DNA of 64,000 nt. Origin: Nageia nagi (Eukaryota > Pinophyta). Under the pieces are notes generated by a model. The model saw nothing but the letters and a program-made list of their open reading frames with translations. It made no database searches and was not told the origin of the DNA. Location: contig JBITNC010000001.1 in the NCBI GenBank assembly GCA_050084985.1, positions 174,840,001 to 174,904,000 on the forward strand, written 5' to 3'. Of this stretch, positions 11,681 through 24,361 are shown piece by piece. The translations under genes were made by a program, and so were the position numbers. Positions within the stretch are counted from its first letter, which is position 1. Each line of letters begins with the position of its first letter.

Positions 11681-12689
11681 GGATATTTCATTACTAAGTT
11701 AGGGAGGCATAGGAAATGCCCCCAATCCTACATCTAAACTCAATCATAATATATCATAATAATGGAGTGGTAGTATTTGAAACCTAGCATCATTTCCCTA
11801 TTAAGGTATAAGAATATTAACTATGAAAGATAGACTACCTAGACCTAGGATTGACTCGATAAAAAATGAATTAAAAAAAGGATAAAAAATGAATAGAAAT
11901 GAAAAGAAGGGTGAGGCTCTAACCTTCAACATTGAAATCATTTGTCTAGACCTCCTTACCAAAATATTCTTGATGTTGCAAGAACCATGCTACGAGCCTA
12001 TTTTCACTAGACTTGGGGAACTCACTTTGTGACCTAGCTTCTCAAGGATACAATCATCATTTTTGAATATATCCATACAAATAAAATATATAGGAGGTAA
12101 GAATGGATCCAAATAGTAATTATATAAATCCTATATTATACCATACATCATACCATAATGAAACCATTCATCATATATATTTGGTACATCCTTGATCACT
12201 ACTGTCCAAATGTTGAATTACTAAAACTGATGAAGATGAGCTAGGTGTATAATACCCAACACTAGTTGTTCTATTATGTTGATCATAATTTGGAATAGGC
12301 TATATTATTCCCTTCTCATTATTACCTAATCCTTTTTCACCATATTGATATTTATGCATATATTCATTAGCAATAGCAAAATCAATGCCATTGAAATGCA
12401 TACTTACTTGACTTGGTATTTTCTACGAAACGAGACCTGTATCTTCACTATTAGATGCATTTTTTTCTTCATTTTCTTGGTAGAATATATTCATGTCTTC
12501 AATAATATTATTTTTATACTCAAGAATGGAGTGACAATGCTTGGTTTTAGTCTACTCCTAGAAGCAATACTAAGTTTTCAAGATTGTAAGGGGTCATTTA
12601 AGCTCTCTACAGTTCTCCCAAATATCTATCTTTGGGATTTTGTATGCTCCAATGCTTAAATCTTATGGGGTGACACTTGTGATGGGTGT

Positions 12690-13480
12690 TTGTGCATATT
12701 CCTCACTTTAAACCAAATTATGAGGGATCTAAAACCTCTCAACTACTTGAAATATATTTGTAGGATTATCCTCTGCAAGAATAGTAACCTACTTGCCTTT
12801 GTTCTTAAATTTAATCAACTGATGAAATGTGGAAGTGATAGCCCTAATCTTATGGATCCATGGTCTACCAATAAATAAGTTATATAGCAATTTAACTTGA
12901 AAAATATACAAGTTTTGATGAACCATTTAACCACATACTTCAATAGGCATAGATACATATCCAATACATTATTTTTTAGTATTATCAAACTCCTTAATAC
13001 TAATAGTGGTTATTTTCATTTTTGCATATATGGAAGGAAAATATTTTTATAATAATTTGATTTAACATACAATCAAATTTTTTTAACAAGAACACCATCA
13101 ATGTTAACATGGAATACAGTACTAGATTTTTCTCAATAACATCCTCACTAGGTAATTAAATCTCTTAAAAGGAAAGCATGTAACAAACTAAATTAGTATC
13201 AATATCACCTACTAATTCAACACATTTAGCAATAAGAATATCATCATTAAATTTAGTTTTCTTATGTACATCAAAAAAATCATCTCTATGATCAATTGAC
13301 AATTGCAAAAGTTTGAAAATACTTATCTTGGAATGAGTTACCTTTAATTTCTCAAGGAGTTGTTGTGTACTAGGATTGCAAGGGACCTTCGTTCTTTTAG
13401 TTGTAGTTAGATTGAATAAGAATCCATAATATAAGGTGGGTTTTATTCACCCTTCCACATATTTAAATCCAAAGTCTCCA
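12690..13480 (-). pseudogene. pol: Gyp-B protease and gag-pol linker (broken)
   Basis: Read on minus, about 13,390-13,230 codes PSTQQLLEKLKVTHSKISIF followed by LLQLSIDHRDDFF, the linker seen upstream of Tat-type proteases. About 13,090-12,830 codes KKFDCMLNQIIIK, SIKEFDNTKK and NLFIGRPWIHKIRAITSTFH, the C-terminal half of the protease with its GRPWIH motif. The active-site Asp-Ser/Thr-Gly triad is not recognisable. Several TAA and TAG stops are present. The segment between this and the reverse transcriptase (11,680-12,690) is linker-like but too decayed to assign. Confidence 0.7.
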
Positions 13481-14369
13481 CCATCCTCCCATATCACTAA
13501 ATAGTCTAGATCAAGATTTGTTATAAGATTTTATTAGTAGTAGGTGGAATCCATTCATCCTTTTCCACCATTACTAACTATTGATGGACTAATGAACTAA
13601 AATAATGATATAATATCTAATATTTTCCCTCCTATTATGATAACAAATATTTGAAGTTTAGACTATAAATACAAGGCCTTTCCAAAAATAAAAAGAAAAG
13701 AAGATGAAAATTATTAGAAATTTCATTAAATATTAGAATGTTAAAAAAATTATGATTGAATTATACATCAATAAAATAGTGTGCACTCTAAAATTCCTAC
13801 ACAAGTGAGATAATTAATCCACATGAATAATATCTCCAAGAATCTTAGAGATGCCAATTAATTAATATGATATAAGTTTATCATACTAAGAGATAGAGAT
13901 ATTATCTTTTCTTTTTTACCAAGATTGTTGCTATTATGTCTTAATATGTTCTTTTTATCTTTATACCTGCAAAATAACATATCAAACCCTAAATACAATA
14001 TAATATGGTAGGGGATACCTCAACCTTGATCCCTTAAGACTTAAAGACCCATAAGGAGGATTTTACCCCAATCTTGCATGTGATTAGGCTCCCTAGACCC
14101 CAATTAAAAGGTGTGTAGAATATAGAAGTATTTTTACATGGAAGATAATGCTAATATGCTATTATAAATGTTATGATTATTATGTTATATTATTTTTTTT
14201 ATAATAAATATTGATACAAATTATAAATACTATAATCAATATTACACTTTATGATATAATGCAAGATTATGCTAATATGCTTGACAAATGATTTACGAAA
14301 ATGATCTAAATTATTTACATGAGTAATATAAAATACCCACTATACTAAATAAGGAGATAATGATATTAA
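13480..14369. other. No recognisable gene
   Basis: AT-rich DNA with no coding similarity or repeat that I can name. It may include the gag and LTR of Gyp-B in unrecognisable form. Confidence 0.5.
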
Positions 14370-14400
14370 CACTAGACCAAAAAAGGCCTTTACCGATGAC
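14370..14400 (+). mobile_element. CACTA-type terminus of a second family (solo)
   Basis: CACTAGACCAAAAAAGGCCT followed by TTACCGATGAC closely resembles the terminal repeat of common plant CACTA elements. It differs from the CACTACTACATTT termini of the main family here. I found no matching TAGTG end nearby, so this is a lone terminus or an element whose other end has decayed. Confidence 0.45.
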
Positions 14401-14740
14401 TAATTTGAGGGGGCAAGATTTAGCAACCACTATATGTGGTTTTGGTGGCAAGTTTTATGGGGCAGTTTTAACCCTTCACCACAAATCATAAAGTGGAAGG
14501 AAGAAACCTCCTCTCTATCTCACCCAAAATAAAATAAAGCCCACATAATATTACGTAGGATATTTTATTTTTGAGGGAATAGACCTAGGATTTTCACAAC
14601 ATTTGGAGAGAGATGGGGGATGAGGAGAGTGAGGAGAGGCTTGGAAAATGACGTAAGAAAGAGGAAAGGAGAGAGAGGTATGACGAGGCTTGGCAATAGA
14701 AGGATGAGGTACATTCTTTCACATTTTGCATACATATCTT
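14400..14740. other. No recognisable gene
   Basis: Includes a purine-rich stretch (about 14,600-14,700, GAGGAGAGTGAGGAGAGG-like). The short open frame on the minus strand here is low-complexity Ser/Leu and not convincing. Confidence 0.4.
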
Positions 14741-15659
14741 AGTGCTTTTCTTGAAAATCAATTTTGTGCATATGTTAGGATTATTTCCAACCATGAAACT
14801 ATTTTTGCATCATGTATCTTTTCAAATAATTCATAAACCTTGTGCATTCTTCCATATTTTATGTACATGTCTATTAGGGAATTCAAAACCTAAACATTCA
14901 AATTACAAGCACCATGTAGACACTTACACATACCTAATTCAATTCTTATTAGTATTTTGGTAGTGAAGTTCAATGATCCCTCGATAGTCTTACAACTTTT
15001 CTTTGAATACCCATTTTATGTATATCATGCAATTATTGCACTATATGAAAACTATGTTTGAATCATGCATCTTGTCAAAAACATTTTGGACCTTATGTAT
15101 TCTTCCACATTTTTTCTGCATGTCTATTAGGGTATTTAAAACCCAAACATTTGAATTATAAGCACCATGTAGACACTTTTACATACCTAATTCAAGTTTT
15201 ATGAGTTTTTAGAAATGAAATTCAATGGTCTTTTGATAGTCTTAGGGATTTTATTTGAATACCCATTTTGTACATATCATACAATCAATGCAAACCATAA
15301 AACTATGTTTGCATCATGCATCTTTTCAAATAATTCTTGGGCCTTTCATATTCTTCCATATTTTACATACATGTATATTAGGGCATTCAAAACCCAAGTG
15401 TTCAAATTAAAACCACCATTTTGACTCATTTACACACCCAATTTAGGTTTTATGAGTGTTTTGGTGTTGAAGTTCAATGGCCCCTCGATAGTCTTAGGGG
15501 TTTCAATTTTTTGCATATTATGCAATCATTGCATATAATGAAACTTTATTTGCATCATGCATCTTGTCAAATAATTCTTGGGTGTTGTGTATTCTTCTAT
15601 ATTTTGCATACATGTCTATCAAGGCATTCAAAGCCTAAAAATTTGAATTATAAGCACCA
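14740..15659 (+). repeat. Tandem repeat, unit ~255 bp, about 3.7 copies
   Basis: Four successive units share, in order, TTTGCATCATGCATCTT, a CAAATAATTC segment, CATATTTT..CATACATGTCTATTAGGG, AAGCACCATGTAGACAC, and GAAGTTCAATG..CCTCGATAGTCTTA. Units begin at about 14,740, 14,995, 15,249 and 15,507; the last is cut by the start of Tat-1 at 15,660. The open frames of 69-101 codons in this stretch are by-products of the repeat. Related sequence occurs to the right of Tat-1 at about 24,530 and 24,905. Confidence 0.8.
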
Positions 15660-16423
15660 TGTAGACTATAAACATCTAAAAATGATTTATTATTTATTTA
15701 ATAAATCATTTTTTAGATATATTTAAAAGTGTTAAAAGCAATATTACAAATGCTAAGATAAAGTTGATATTACAATGCAATGTCATGTGTTATAGTAAAT
15801 GTTATATTATTTACCATGATTCATATTTTAAAGTATTTTGAATATAAAAATAATTATATTATTGCTATGAATCGTGGTAAATAATTATATTATTGCTATA
15901 TTATTTACCATGGTTCATATTTTAAAGTATCTTAGCTTTCACTTCTTTCTAATTTCCTACAAGTTATAAATATAGGAGTTAGATATTAATATCTCAATCG
16001 GATCTCTCTAATAGGTGGTTTTCCCATACATCATACCTATAGTATCTCTTGATGCCACCTATTAGAATATTTATTTACTATGAGCTATTATTGCATGTTA
16101 TATTTTGTGTAGTATCTAATTTTATAGGTTTAGTGTCATTCATGTCCTAGATTTAGGATGACATTAGCATTGTATGAATCCATAATACAAAGATACAAAT
16201 AGAGGATACATCATCATCACTTAGTTTTTCATGATTCATCATACCTATCAAAGTTCATATCTGATATGATCCAATACTCTTATTACCTTGCCATATTTTA
16301 AGGATTGTCACATTATAATCATGTACACATTTTTCATTTGTCTATCTATATATTTGAATAAGTGTCATCTTGATAGATTTATCTTGTGTTTATATTTGTT
16401 ATTTACACAATTTATCATCTACA
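15660..16423 (+). repeat. Tat-1 5' LTR
   Basis: Matches 23,722-24,361 over its length, with substitutions and a few indels. Landmarks shared by both copies include TTATAGTAAATG, ATAGGTGGTTTT, CTTAGTTTTTCATGATTCATCATAC and GAATAAGTGTCATCTTG. It has a near-palindrome at 15,674-15,718 that the 3' copy lacks. An extra direct repeat near 15,810-15,930 duplicates TTATTTACCATG..TTCATATTTTAAAGTAT. The sequence after it, AGTGAACCTGATC, is a candidate primer site, not matched to a tRNA here. Confidence 0.85.
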
Positions 16424-16489
16424 TTTCTAGTGAACCTGATCACTCTTACACACCTATGTTTTTAGGGCATCCTTCTTCAAAGTGAAGTC

Positions 16490-18670
16490 ATGAATCCATT
16501 TTCTTCACTCTTCTTACCTTTACCATATATCATTAGGTTAGTAGCACACCAAACTAATAAAACTAGGGTTTATTTTGCATTTATCTTAATAACATTCATT
16601 ATATATGAACAACCTAAAATTTCTAAAGGGAAGGTTCATTTTGATACAATTAGGAGTATTAGGGTTAATCCTTATACACCTCTTGACCCCTTTGAACCCC
16701 ATCTGAATCATAGAATAGATATTGATAAAGAAGAGTCTAAATCTATTAATTCTAGTTGTCTAATGAATATTATTAGCCAAACCCCTAATAAATTTAACAT
16801 GGATTTTATTGATGGGAAATTGTTAATTAAGAAACTCCCCTAATAGTTCTAAGAATGGATCTGATGCTAATGATCTTGATATTATTCCTAACAATATTAG
16901 ATCAATAAAATAATTAATGGGTCATAATGATATAATGGAATATTTTATTACTAAAAATGCTATAAATATTATAAATATTTTAACAAAATATGATTTGTTA
17001 GAATTGAAATCGAGCACTTCACTTTTTTCATATTCATTATTTCATTACAAAAATCAAAATTACCAAAAATAAGGAATTCCAATAGAAAAATAAAGGGTGT
17101 CCATAGCATGCCTACCTGCTCGCACGATGTGTACATAATTGAGGTAGAATCTTGAGTTGATTTGGAAACATAATCATATGAAGATTATTTTGAAAAGGAA
17201 GATAACACTCAAAAAGACTAAGTACAAACCAATAAATAACAAAAATTAGGTACACTTGATAAGGGTAAGGCTAATGCAACTAAATTTCTAAACACTAAAA
17301 ATATGCATGATCAAATTAATGCTTTGATAAATAATGCTTCTAAAAAGAAATCTTATTGGACGTAAGATGAATATGAAATTAAAATTGACTTGTTAATAAT
17401 GACACAAGATTTAGATGATTTTCAAAAAGGAATAGATGATCAACAATTTGATTTTATGTGTTACCTATTAGATAAAATAGAAGAACAATGAACTAATAGA
17501 ACTAGACCATTCTTGAAACTAAAAGAAGTAGAACTAAATAAAGTCACTAATATTATTCCCAAATAAACTTCAGACTCTTCATAGCCTAAGAACCCTCCTC
17601 AACCCCTCCACCACCCCCAATAGGAAACCAATTTGTAAATCAAAAATAGCCAATTAATACACCCTCACCTCAATAAGCAAATGCACTACCCCAAAATACA
17701 CAAATGGATCCTATGACTCTACCCAATATTCAAACAAGATTATAGGAAATACTAGCAAAATTGGAATAAGAAAAATATAGTAATGATGGTGAAGATTTTT
17801 TATTTTTCTTAAAACATCCTTTGAGTGAGAATTGTTTCTAGAATTTATATTAGTAAAAAGAGCATCTAGTTTACAAAATTTAGTGATTTTCAAAATCTAA
17901 AAATGCATGTTAGAAAATTTCAAGAGGAAGCTATTGAATTTTACATGATCAAGATATGTTTGCAAAAATATTCTGCAGTAAGTTAAAAGATGATGCATTA
18001 AAATGGTATTTTTCCCTTCTTGAGAAGAGCATTGATAAATATAAAGATCTTATTTTGTAATTCATTGCTAATTTTAAGTATAATATTTAGGATAAGATTG
18101 AATTTAAAGATTTGTGCAAAGTTTAACAACTACAAGGTCAATCTTTGATTGATTTTGTAAAAATATGGAAAAAGGTTGCTAATAAAGTCACTACTAATGA
18201 ACAAGATTTAAAAGATACTTTTGCAAATGCTTTGTTACCAATATTAAAATTAGAGGTACAAGATCATGATGATATTTTTTTGGGTAAAATGATTGAAAAA
18301 TTACTTCAAAAGGAATCTTGTATTTTGTAAAATTACAAAAAAAAAAAAACTCAAAAGAATAATAGCACAAAGGTAACAATTTTAGCATCACCAAAACAAG
18401 TGGCAACATCAATAAGTTCAGATAAGAGATATTTTGACAATAAAATAAGATACACAAAGTTAATAAAAAGTGTTTATAAATCCTAAATGTACTACTAGAT
18501 AAAGATCCTATTGAGCCTCTACCAATTGCTAAGCATCATTTCCCACATGGAGTTCCTAAAAATTATAGATTTGAAGAATTTTGTAATTACCATAGAACAC
18601 CAGGGCACTTAACCAAAAACTACAAGGATTTAAGAAACATTATATAGGAATTTATAAATCAAAAAACAAT
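16490..18670 (+). pseudogene. gag: Tat-1 gag (broken)
   Basis: Structural protein of a Tat-type gypsy element. A weakly conserved upstream frame (16,490-16,843) and a Gln/Pro-rich region (about 17,570-17,720) precede the conserved capsid core. At about 17,950-18,330 the core reads FCSKLKDDALKWYFSLLE, FIANFKYNI, LIDFVKIWKKVANKV, with several Gln codons turned to TAA or TAG. A zinc-finger-like segment at about 18,550-18,645 reads FCNYHRTPGHLTKNYKDL, in which the last Cys of the usual pattern is Tyr. The coding region ends near 19,045 and is followed by non-coding DNA rather than protease. Confidence 0.78.
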
Positions 18671-19569
18671 TTGAATTGATGATACATAAAAAAAAAGATA
18701 GTGATGTTGGTTCTGTACACCCTAATAATAGTCATCTTGGAATATTTACAAATCCCTTACCAAGGTCAACCAAACAACCCAAAGGATGCATTGGAATGGT
18801 AAGTACATCAAACTATTTTCAATGTTATTTTTCTTATACAAGCAAGTCATATCACCATAAATAGTTGCAACCAAAGATCAATGAACTCTATCAAAAAATT
18901 GTGATATCAAATTTCAACAAAATAATAGTGTAAACATTGAGCATAAATTATCACATATCGTTGATGTCATGACTTCAACAACAAAGTTAATACCAATATT
19001 TGGACCTACATTGGCCAATGTAAGTGGATCTCAAAGAACACCCAAGTAGGCCCTATTATTTGTTAAATTATAAAAATAAAAATTATTTATGTACTATAGT
19101 GTATTTTTATATCTTTCGTATTTTATGTTTTCTTGATTGCTTTATTTTTATTTCTATTCCATTATGTTTTTGGGTAATTTCTCTATGTGTAATCCATATA
19201 TTTTTATTAAAAATTTACAAAATTCAATGATTTAGATGTCATTTTCTTGTTGGTACAATGTCTATGCCATGTATTCCATAAAAAGAAAAGAAAATAAAAG
19301 CAGTTCTCCTTTATTATAGTGATCATTTTGCAATCTATTCATTCAATATACTTTTTGGGTTTCTTATGATTTCATGAAATATAGCAAATCTTTACATTAA
19401 CTAAAATCATATTTAATCTTTTTGTTATTGATGTTTGACTTTTATGTGCTGATATTTGTTGTAAATATTTCTTTAAGAGTATAGTCATACTTGTTCATTA
19501 AAGCAAAAATAAAACTAAAGACCAATAAATAATAATATAAATAATAAAAGCTGAAATATCCATATATTT

Positions 19570-21422
19570 ATATAGCTAAAGAGGGACTATTTTTACAATA
19601 TTTCATGCATGTCTCTCCTTGTTTCCACTTGCATCCCCACCCTATACCATGTGGCTCCTTTGAGCCATAATATCTAGTGATACCCCTAGAGAACTAGTAA
19701 TCTTACTACCCATAATACCATGGGAGACTAGAATTACCCAAGCCTTCCCATACTTCTCACCCTACTGTAACTTTTGGTTTACCTCAAGTTGCTTGGATAT
19801 GAAGGCCAAATACTCATTTGATGGTGGCATAATCATTGTCTCTTGGAAACATTTATTATCCTACTAGAGACAAATAATATGAGCCTCCCATTTAGCCAAA
19901 GTACTCCTCATTGCAATAAGATTTGCCTTCATAGGTATCAACCTCTCCACTTCAACCTTGAATGGCTGAAGTATTGATATCTCACTCTCTAGTGCTGGTA
20001 TCCTAGTTGTAGCACAATCTACAAAATAAATAAAGTAATTATTCTAAAAATAAATTTATAAGATTAATTTAAAAGAACTTAAAAATGCACACCTATAGAA
20101 ATAAATGGAATGGCTTCCATAATCAAATCTATACCAACTAACTGGGATCCTAAAGCTAAGGGTATTTGACGAGGTGGATCATACGCAAGCATCTCTACAT
20201 CCTCATCATATTTATCAAATGATTCTTAGGTCTCTACCTCCATATTGTTATCTATCTTAGCAGTACTAAGGAGGGGAGGCCTAAAACCTACCCACCATTC
20301 CTCATACACTAGTAGTATGACATTAAGGGTAAAGGACATATCTATTATACCATTCACCTCAATGGGATCTTTCTAAGTGTTGATCCAACTAAGCATTAAC
20401 ATTGGACTGTAAAGAGCATTTTCCTCATGCTTCTATCGAAGATAGTAAACCAATCCTAATGGGGATATCCTGAGTCAATCCAAACTATCATAACATCCTC
20501 CCTGGATAGTATGGCTCCACCCTATGGTGTCGATTTTGTACAATGTAATGTTACCTAACCCAAGTAGTCTAATGTGCATCCCCCTACCACACATAATCTT
20601 GGTAGGCCACCCAAAACATATCCTTAGCATGAAGCTTATCAACATCTCTCCTCCATGTCTCAACATCATATGGTTCCTAGAAGTAACCAAGTATAGAAAT
20701 CCAACAGTAAATGGCTAGGTCTATAACATCATTATGCTCTCTAGCTAATACAATAGGTCTAAACATAGCAATATATTCATATGCCCATACCTGAAGTAAA
20801 CTAGCATAGGACATAGCGATATGATACTTGCCCATAATCACAACATGATACAAATCTTGATATAGCTAAGATAGTATGCATGGACCCCATGCATACATGA
20901 TACCCCTCGTGCATATGTTGTAAAGTATATAAACCAACCCTAGAGAAAAAATATAGTTGTTCTTGTTTGGGCATAGGAACATGGCTATGATAGATGCCAT
21001 GAGTAGCAAAAGATTCCCATTTCTTGGATCAACCTAATAAGTTGAAATACAAATATGTTTCCCTATGATCCCAATCATGATCTTCATTCCATATTAACCA
21101 TAAAGATAATTGCTTCCTCTCTCATTGGGTCTTGATAGAGGTGTGAGATATGATTTTACCCCATATGGAAATATACCAAATCCTATATATGTCCAACAAA
21201 GTGATAGACAATTCACCAGTAGGGAGGTGAAATATATTTGAATCCAGCTCCCACCATTCAATTAAAGTCATCAACATGGGGAAATCAATTTTCACATGCC
21301 CAGTTATGTTCAAATTGTATAAACCCATATCTTCCAACATTTTATTAACTTGATTCATTCTAGACCAAGCTCATGCTTTCTCAAGTGCATCCATCTTCAT
21401 GGCACCCCTTTTTATCATATGC
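19570..21422 (-). pseudogene. Antisense plant-mobile-domain (PMD) gene inside Tat-1
   Basis: On the strand opposite to gag. It probably starts at MIKRGAMKMDALEKA (21,422) with one TGA (CGA expected), then MNQVNKMLEDMGLYNL, DFPMLMTLIEWWELDSNIFHLP and TGELSITLLDI: the N-terminal PMD signature (fence of a Trp-rich line, FHLP, GE.TITL.D). Further on, LLQVWAYEYIAMFRP and ETWRRDVDKLHAKDMFWVAY match the C-terminal half of the domain. A likely 74-bp intron (20,019-20,092) has GTGTGC and TTTTGTAG ends. A helix-rich tail follows to about 19,570. PMD proteins of plants are linked with transposons and with silencing factors such as MAIL1/MAIN. Extra antisense ORFs are known in Tat-group elements. Several TAA/TAG stops make this copy inactive. 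Confidence 0.8.
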
Positions 21423-23707
21423 TTATAGTCCTACCATGAAAAGTAACAAATTGAGTTAATAAATGAGCAAGAAGTGAATAAAAATTGCAAAAATTAAAAT
21501 ATTAAGGGAAAATAAAATAGGAAACATGAAGAATGAATCCCTTCCTTGATTTATTAATAATATAGCAACAATGGTCCTAAGAAACCCAACCCTATTTGAG
21601 CACAGTTGAAAACTAGGTTTTTCTAGCTTGATTTTCTCCCAATACCCATGTGTGTATGAATTACACCTCAAATGATCAGATAGAAAATAAAAATAATATA
21701 CAGTAAATGAAATTTCATCTTGTAATAGTAATCATAACATAAAAGCCCTGATCTCCTCTTTAATCAATCTATAAAATGGAAATGTTAAAAACCTTGTGCC
21801 CTAGCTAAATAAAGAAATAGTAATATGAATATAAAAATATAATAACTTGAAAATGGAATAGGAATTTCAATAAGTGCTAACACCCCACATGGTCAAATAA
21901 GAGATTCTGCTGATACTTTTTCACATGGAGTTATCTACAAGCTTAGGGCCTCTCAATCAATTTCCAATCAACCATTTTAGTAGAAGCATAAATAGATAGA
22001 AGTAAAAGTGGAAGTTAAAGGGCCCCACATGACAAATCGAAAGATAAAAAACTAGATAGGTAGAAGACATGTTAAGAGAGGTGGTTGGATAAATTGTTAG
22101 CAACTCTTACAACTCGAGTAACAATGAAAGTGAAAAAGATAGGATAATTTTGCATTTTGCCACTTTTCTTATCCCAAACCCTAAGTATGCATCCCTTTTT
22201 AATTTCTCTGAAATGATGGATAAAAATAGCAATTTTATGCTTATTTAAGTAGAAAAATATGTTATCTAGATGAAAATTTCTTTTTGAAAAGCTAATTCAA
22301 CAAAAATAACGACGTCCACACCTTTCTTTTAAATGTAATTTTAATACAAGAGGAAAATTTATTATCCTATTAAAGGGGCTTTTGAAAATACCATTATTTC
22401 ACAAATATACCCTAAAATGATAAAAATGATCAAGATTAAAAAATAAAGTTTTGATGACTACACAAAAATCAACGCATCCATGATGTGCTATGTGATTCAA
22501 TTCAAGACATAATCACCATAAAAAAACTCATTATTTCTTTAACATAAGCTAGTATATATCTAAATATTGGGCATATAAAAATTATGGTGCATACATTTTT
22601 CAAGAAGGGATCATTTTAGCCATATATATTTGGTAATAAGTGAACTTTAGAAATTCTAAATATGGAAAATGGCAAAATTTTTTTGTTAGAACAATGCCCA
22701 TGTTGCCAATATGTTTTATTAATTTTTTTTCTCAGCCTAGGTTGCTAAGTCAAAATTAAATTTTAAATTAAATTTTTATTCTATTTCCAATATTTTGAAA
22801 TAATAAATAGTTGACTTTGCCTTAAAATTAAAAATTATTATTTTTTACTTTAATTAAATTGCCCCATATAAATACCTTGCGGTAGCATGTTTTAAATATG
22901 ATAGTTGTTTGTCTTCAGATGGTAGCATGTTATCTCTAAATGGTGGCATATTATTATTGCTCAATAGAAGAATGATGTCACTTGGTAGGGGATTGATGCT
23001 TCCCAATAGCAGAATACAACAAAACTCTTTAAATTCACTAAAAAAATCTATATGAACTTTTTTTAGCTTCAAATTTGCTTTTGTAATTTTTACATTTTTT
23101 AAAAAATTGCCTTACCTACGAATCGGATTTGCCTAAAATTTTCCAAGTTAGTTTTTAAAAAAGGCTCTTCAAATAATCCATTTTTTCAAGTGATTATGTT
23201 TCAATACATATGGTACTAACAATGTTTCAAAATATTAAGCCATGGTAAACCCATGAGCACAATTTACTCTACATTGCATGTTGATGTGATAAAAAGAAAT
23301 AAAAAGCTTGGGGTATATTAAAATACCTCATCAGCTAAACAATTATAGATTATGTGTTACAATAACATTAGCTTACAAAGAAATATTATATTATTTTCAT
23401 CCTTTCTTCATTCACTTTGAATATCATTATCATGGATGTGATCTATGTAGGTATTGTTTCTTTTATTTCCACATATTATCTTGGAGATTAGGACCTCTAT
23501 TCTATGGTACCTAAAAAGTTACTTTGCACGTAGGATATCATTTTGGTTTGAAAAGCAAGGTGCAATTCCATACCAAAAGGGGGAAAATAAGATATCATAC
23601 TCAACAGATGAATCATAAAAGGGAATCTTGCTTTGACTCTAAACATTTTTCACTCCTCTAAACTTCTTTGGATTATGCAATTTGAAATATTTTTCATTTT
23701 CATATCC
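21423..23707. other. Non-coding 3' interior of Tat-1
   Basis: AT-rich DNA between the antisense gene and the polypurine tract. I searched it by eye for reverse transcriptase, RNase H and integrase motifs and found none. Confidence 0.6.
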
Positions 23708-24361
23708 AAAGAGAGGCAAAATGTAGACACCTAAAATTGATTTATTACAAATGCCAATATAAATTTGATATTACAATCCAATGCCATGTGTTATAGTAAA
23801 TGCTATATTATTTACCATGGTTCACATTTTAAAGTATCTTGAATGCAACAATGATTATATTATTGCTATAATTTAGCTTTCACTCCTTTCTACTTCTCTA
23901 CAAATTATAAATACAAGAGTTGAAGGTTGATATCATGATCGAATCTCTTTGATAGGTGGTTTTCTCATACATAATTCTTACTATATTTCTTGATGCCACA
24001 TATTGGAAGATCTATTTTCTCTAACCTATTATTACAAGTTATATTTTATGTGATATCTACTTCTATAGGTTTAGTGTCATTTGTGCCCTAGATTCATAAT
24101 GATGTGGCACTATGCAAATCCATAATCTAGAGCTACAAATAGAGGAGATTTCATCACTTAGTTTTTCATGATTCATCATACATGTGAAATTCTATCTTTG
24201 ATACGATCTAGTCCTCTATATTACCTTCCCACATCTTGAGGATTGTCATATTATAATTAGGTGCATAGTTTTCATTTATTTATCTATATATATGAATAAG
24301 TGTCATCTTGGTAGATTTATCTTATGTTTATATTTTTTATTTACAAAATTTATCATCTACA
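23708..24361 (+). repeat. Tat-1 polypurine tract and 3' LTR
   Basis: AAAGAGAGGCAAAA at 23,708-23,721 leads directly into TGTAGACACCTAAAA at 23,722. The tract and LTR start closely resemble Tat-2 (AAAGGGGGGCAAAA, then a decayed TGTAGACACC-like start). The LTR ends ATCTACA at 24,361. Confidence 0.85.

Larger units (their letters stand above)
10744..13480 (-). mobile_element. Ty3-gypsy element 'Gyp-B' (Tat-like), pol fragment
   Basis: A minus-strand gypsy fragment with protease at higher coordinates and reverse transcriptase ending exactly at the CACTA-2 terminus. RNase H and integrase should lie beyond CACTA-2, out of view. No LTR was recognised; the region at 13.5-14.3 kb shows no coding similarity. 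The wording of the reverse transcriptase (CPKDAF, SFMDGVFRYNQI) places it in the Tat/Athila side of plant gypsy elements. Confidence 0.8.
15660..24361 (+). mobile_element. LTR retrotransposon 'Tat-1' (gag only, with antisense PMD gene)
   Basis: Direct repeats at 15,660-16,423 and 23,722-24,361 are LTRs, both starting TGTAGAC and ending ATCTACA. Inside, on plus, is a gypsy gag with a Tat-type zinc finger. I find no protease, reverse transcriptase or integrase between 18,900 and 23,700. An antisense gene with a plant mobile domain occupies about 19,570-21,420. A purine tract AAAGAGAGGCAAAA (23,708-23,721) abuts the 3' LTR. No target duplication is evident (CACCA left, TATAC right). It is a non-autonomous element, presumably mobilised by a relative such as Tat-2, whose polypurine tract and LTR start are similar. 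Confidence 0.85.

Noticed and set aside
14945-14963. TAGTG at about 14,959 as the partner of the CACTA terminus at 14,370
   Set aside because: Flanking triplets (TAA and AAG) do not match and the site lies inside a repeating 255-bp unit.
14740-15659. A CRISPR-like or regularly spaced repeat array
   Set aside because: Units are ~255 bp and homologous throughout, with no unique spacers; it is an ordinary tandem repeat.
15215-15726. Open frames of 69 and 101 codons as small proteins
   Set aside because: They follow the 255-bp tandem repeat and resemble each other only because the DNA repeats.
16490-16843. An independent host gene
   Set aside because: It follows directly after the Tat-1 5' LTR on the sense strand and fits a divergent gag leader region.
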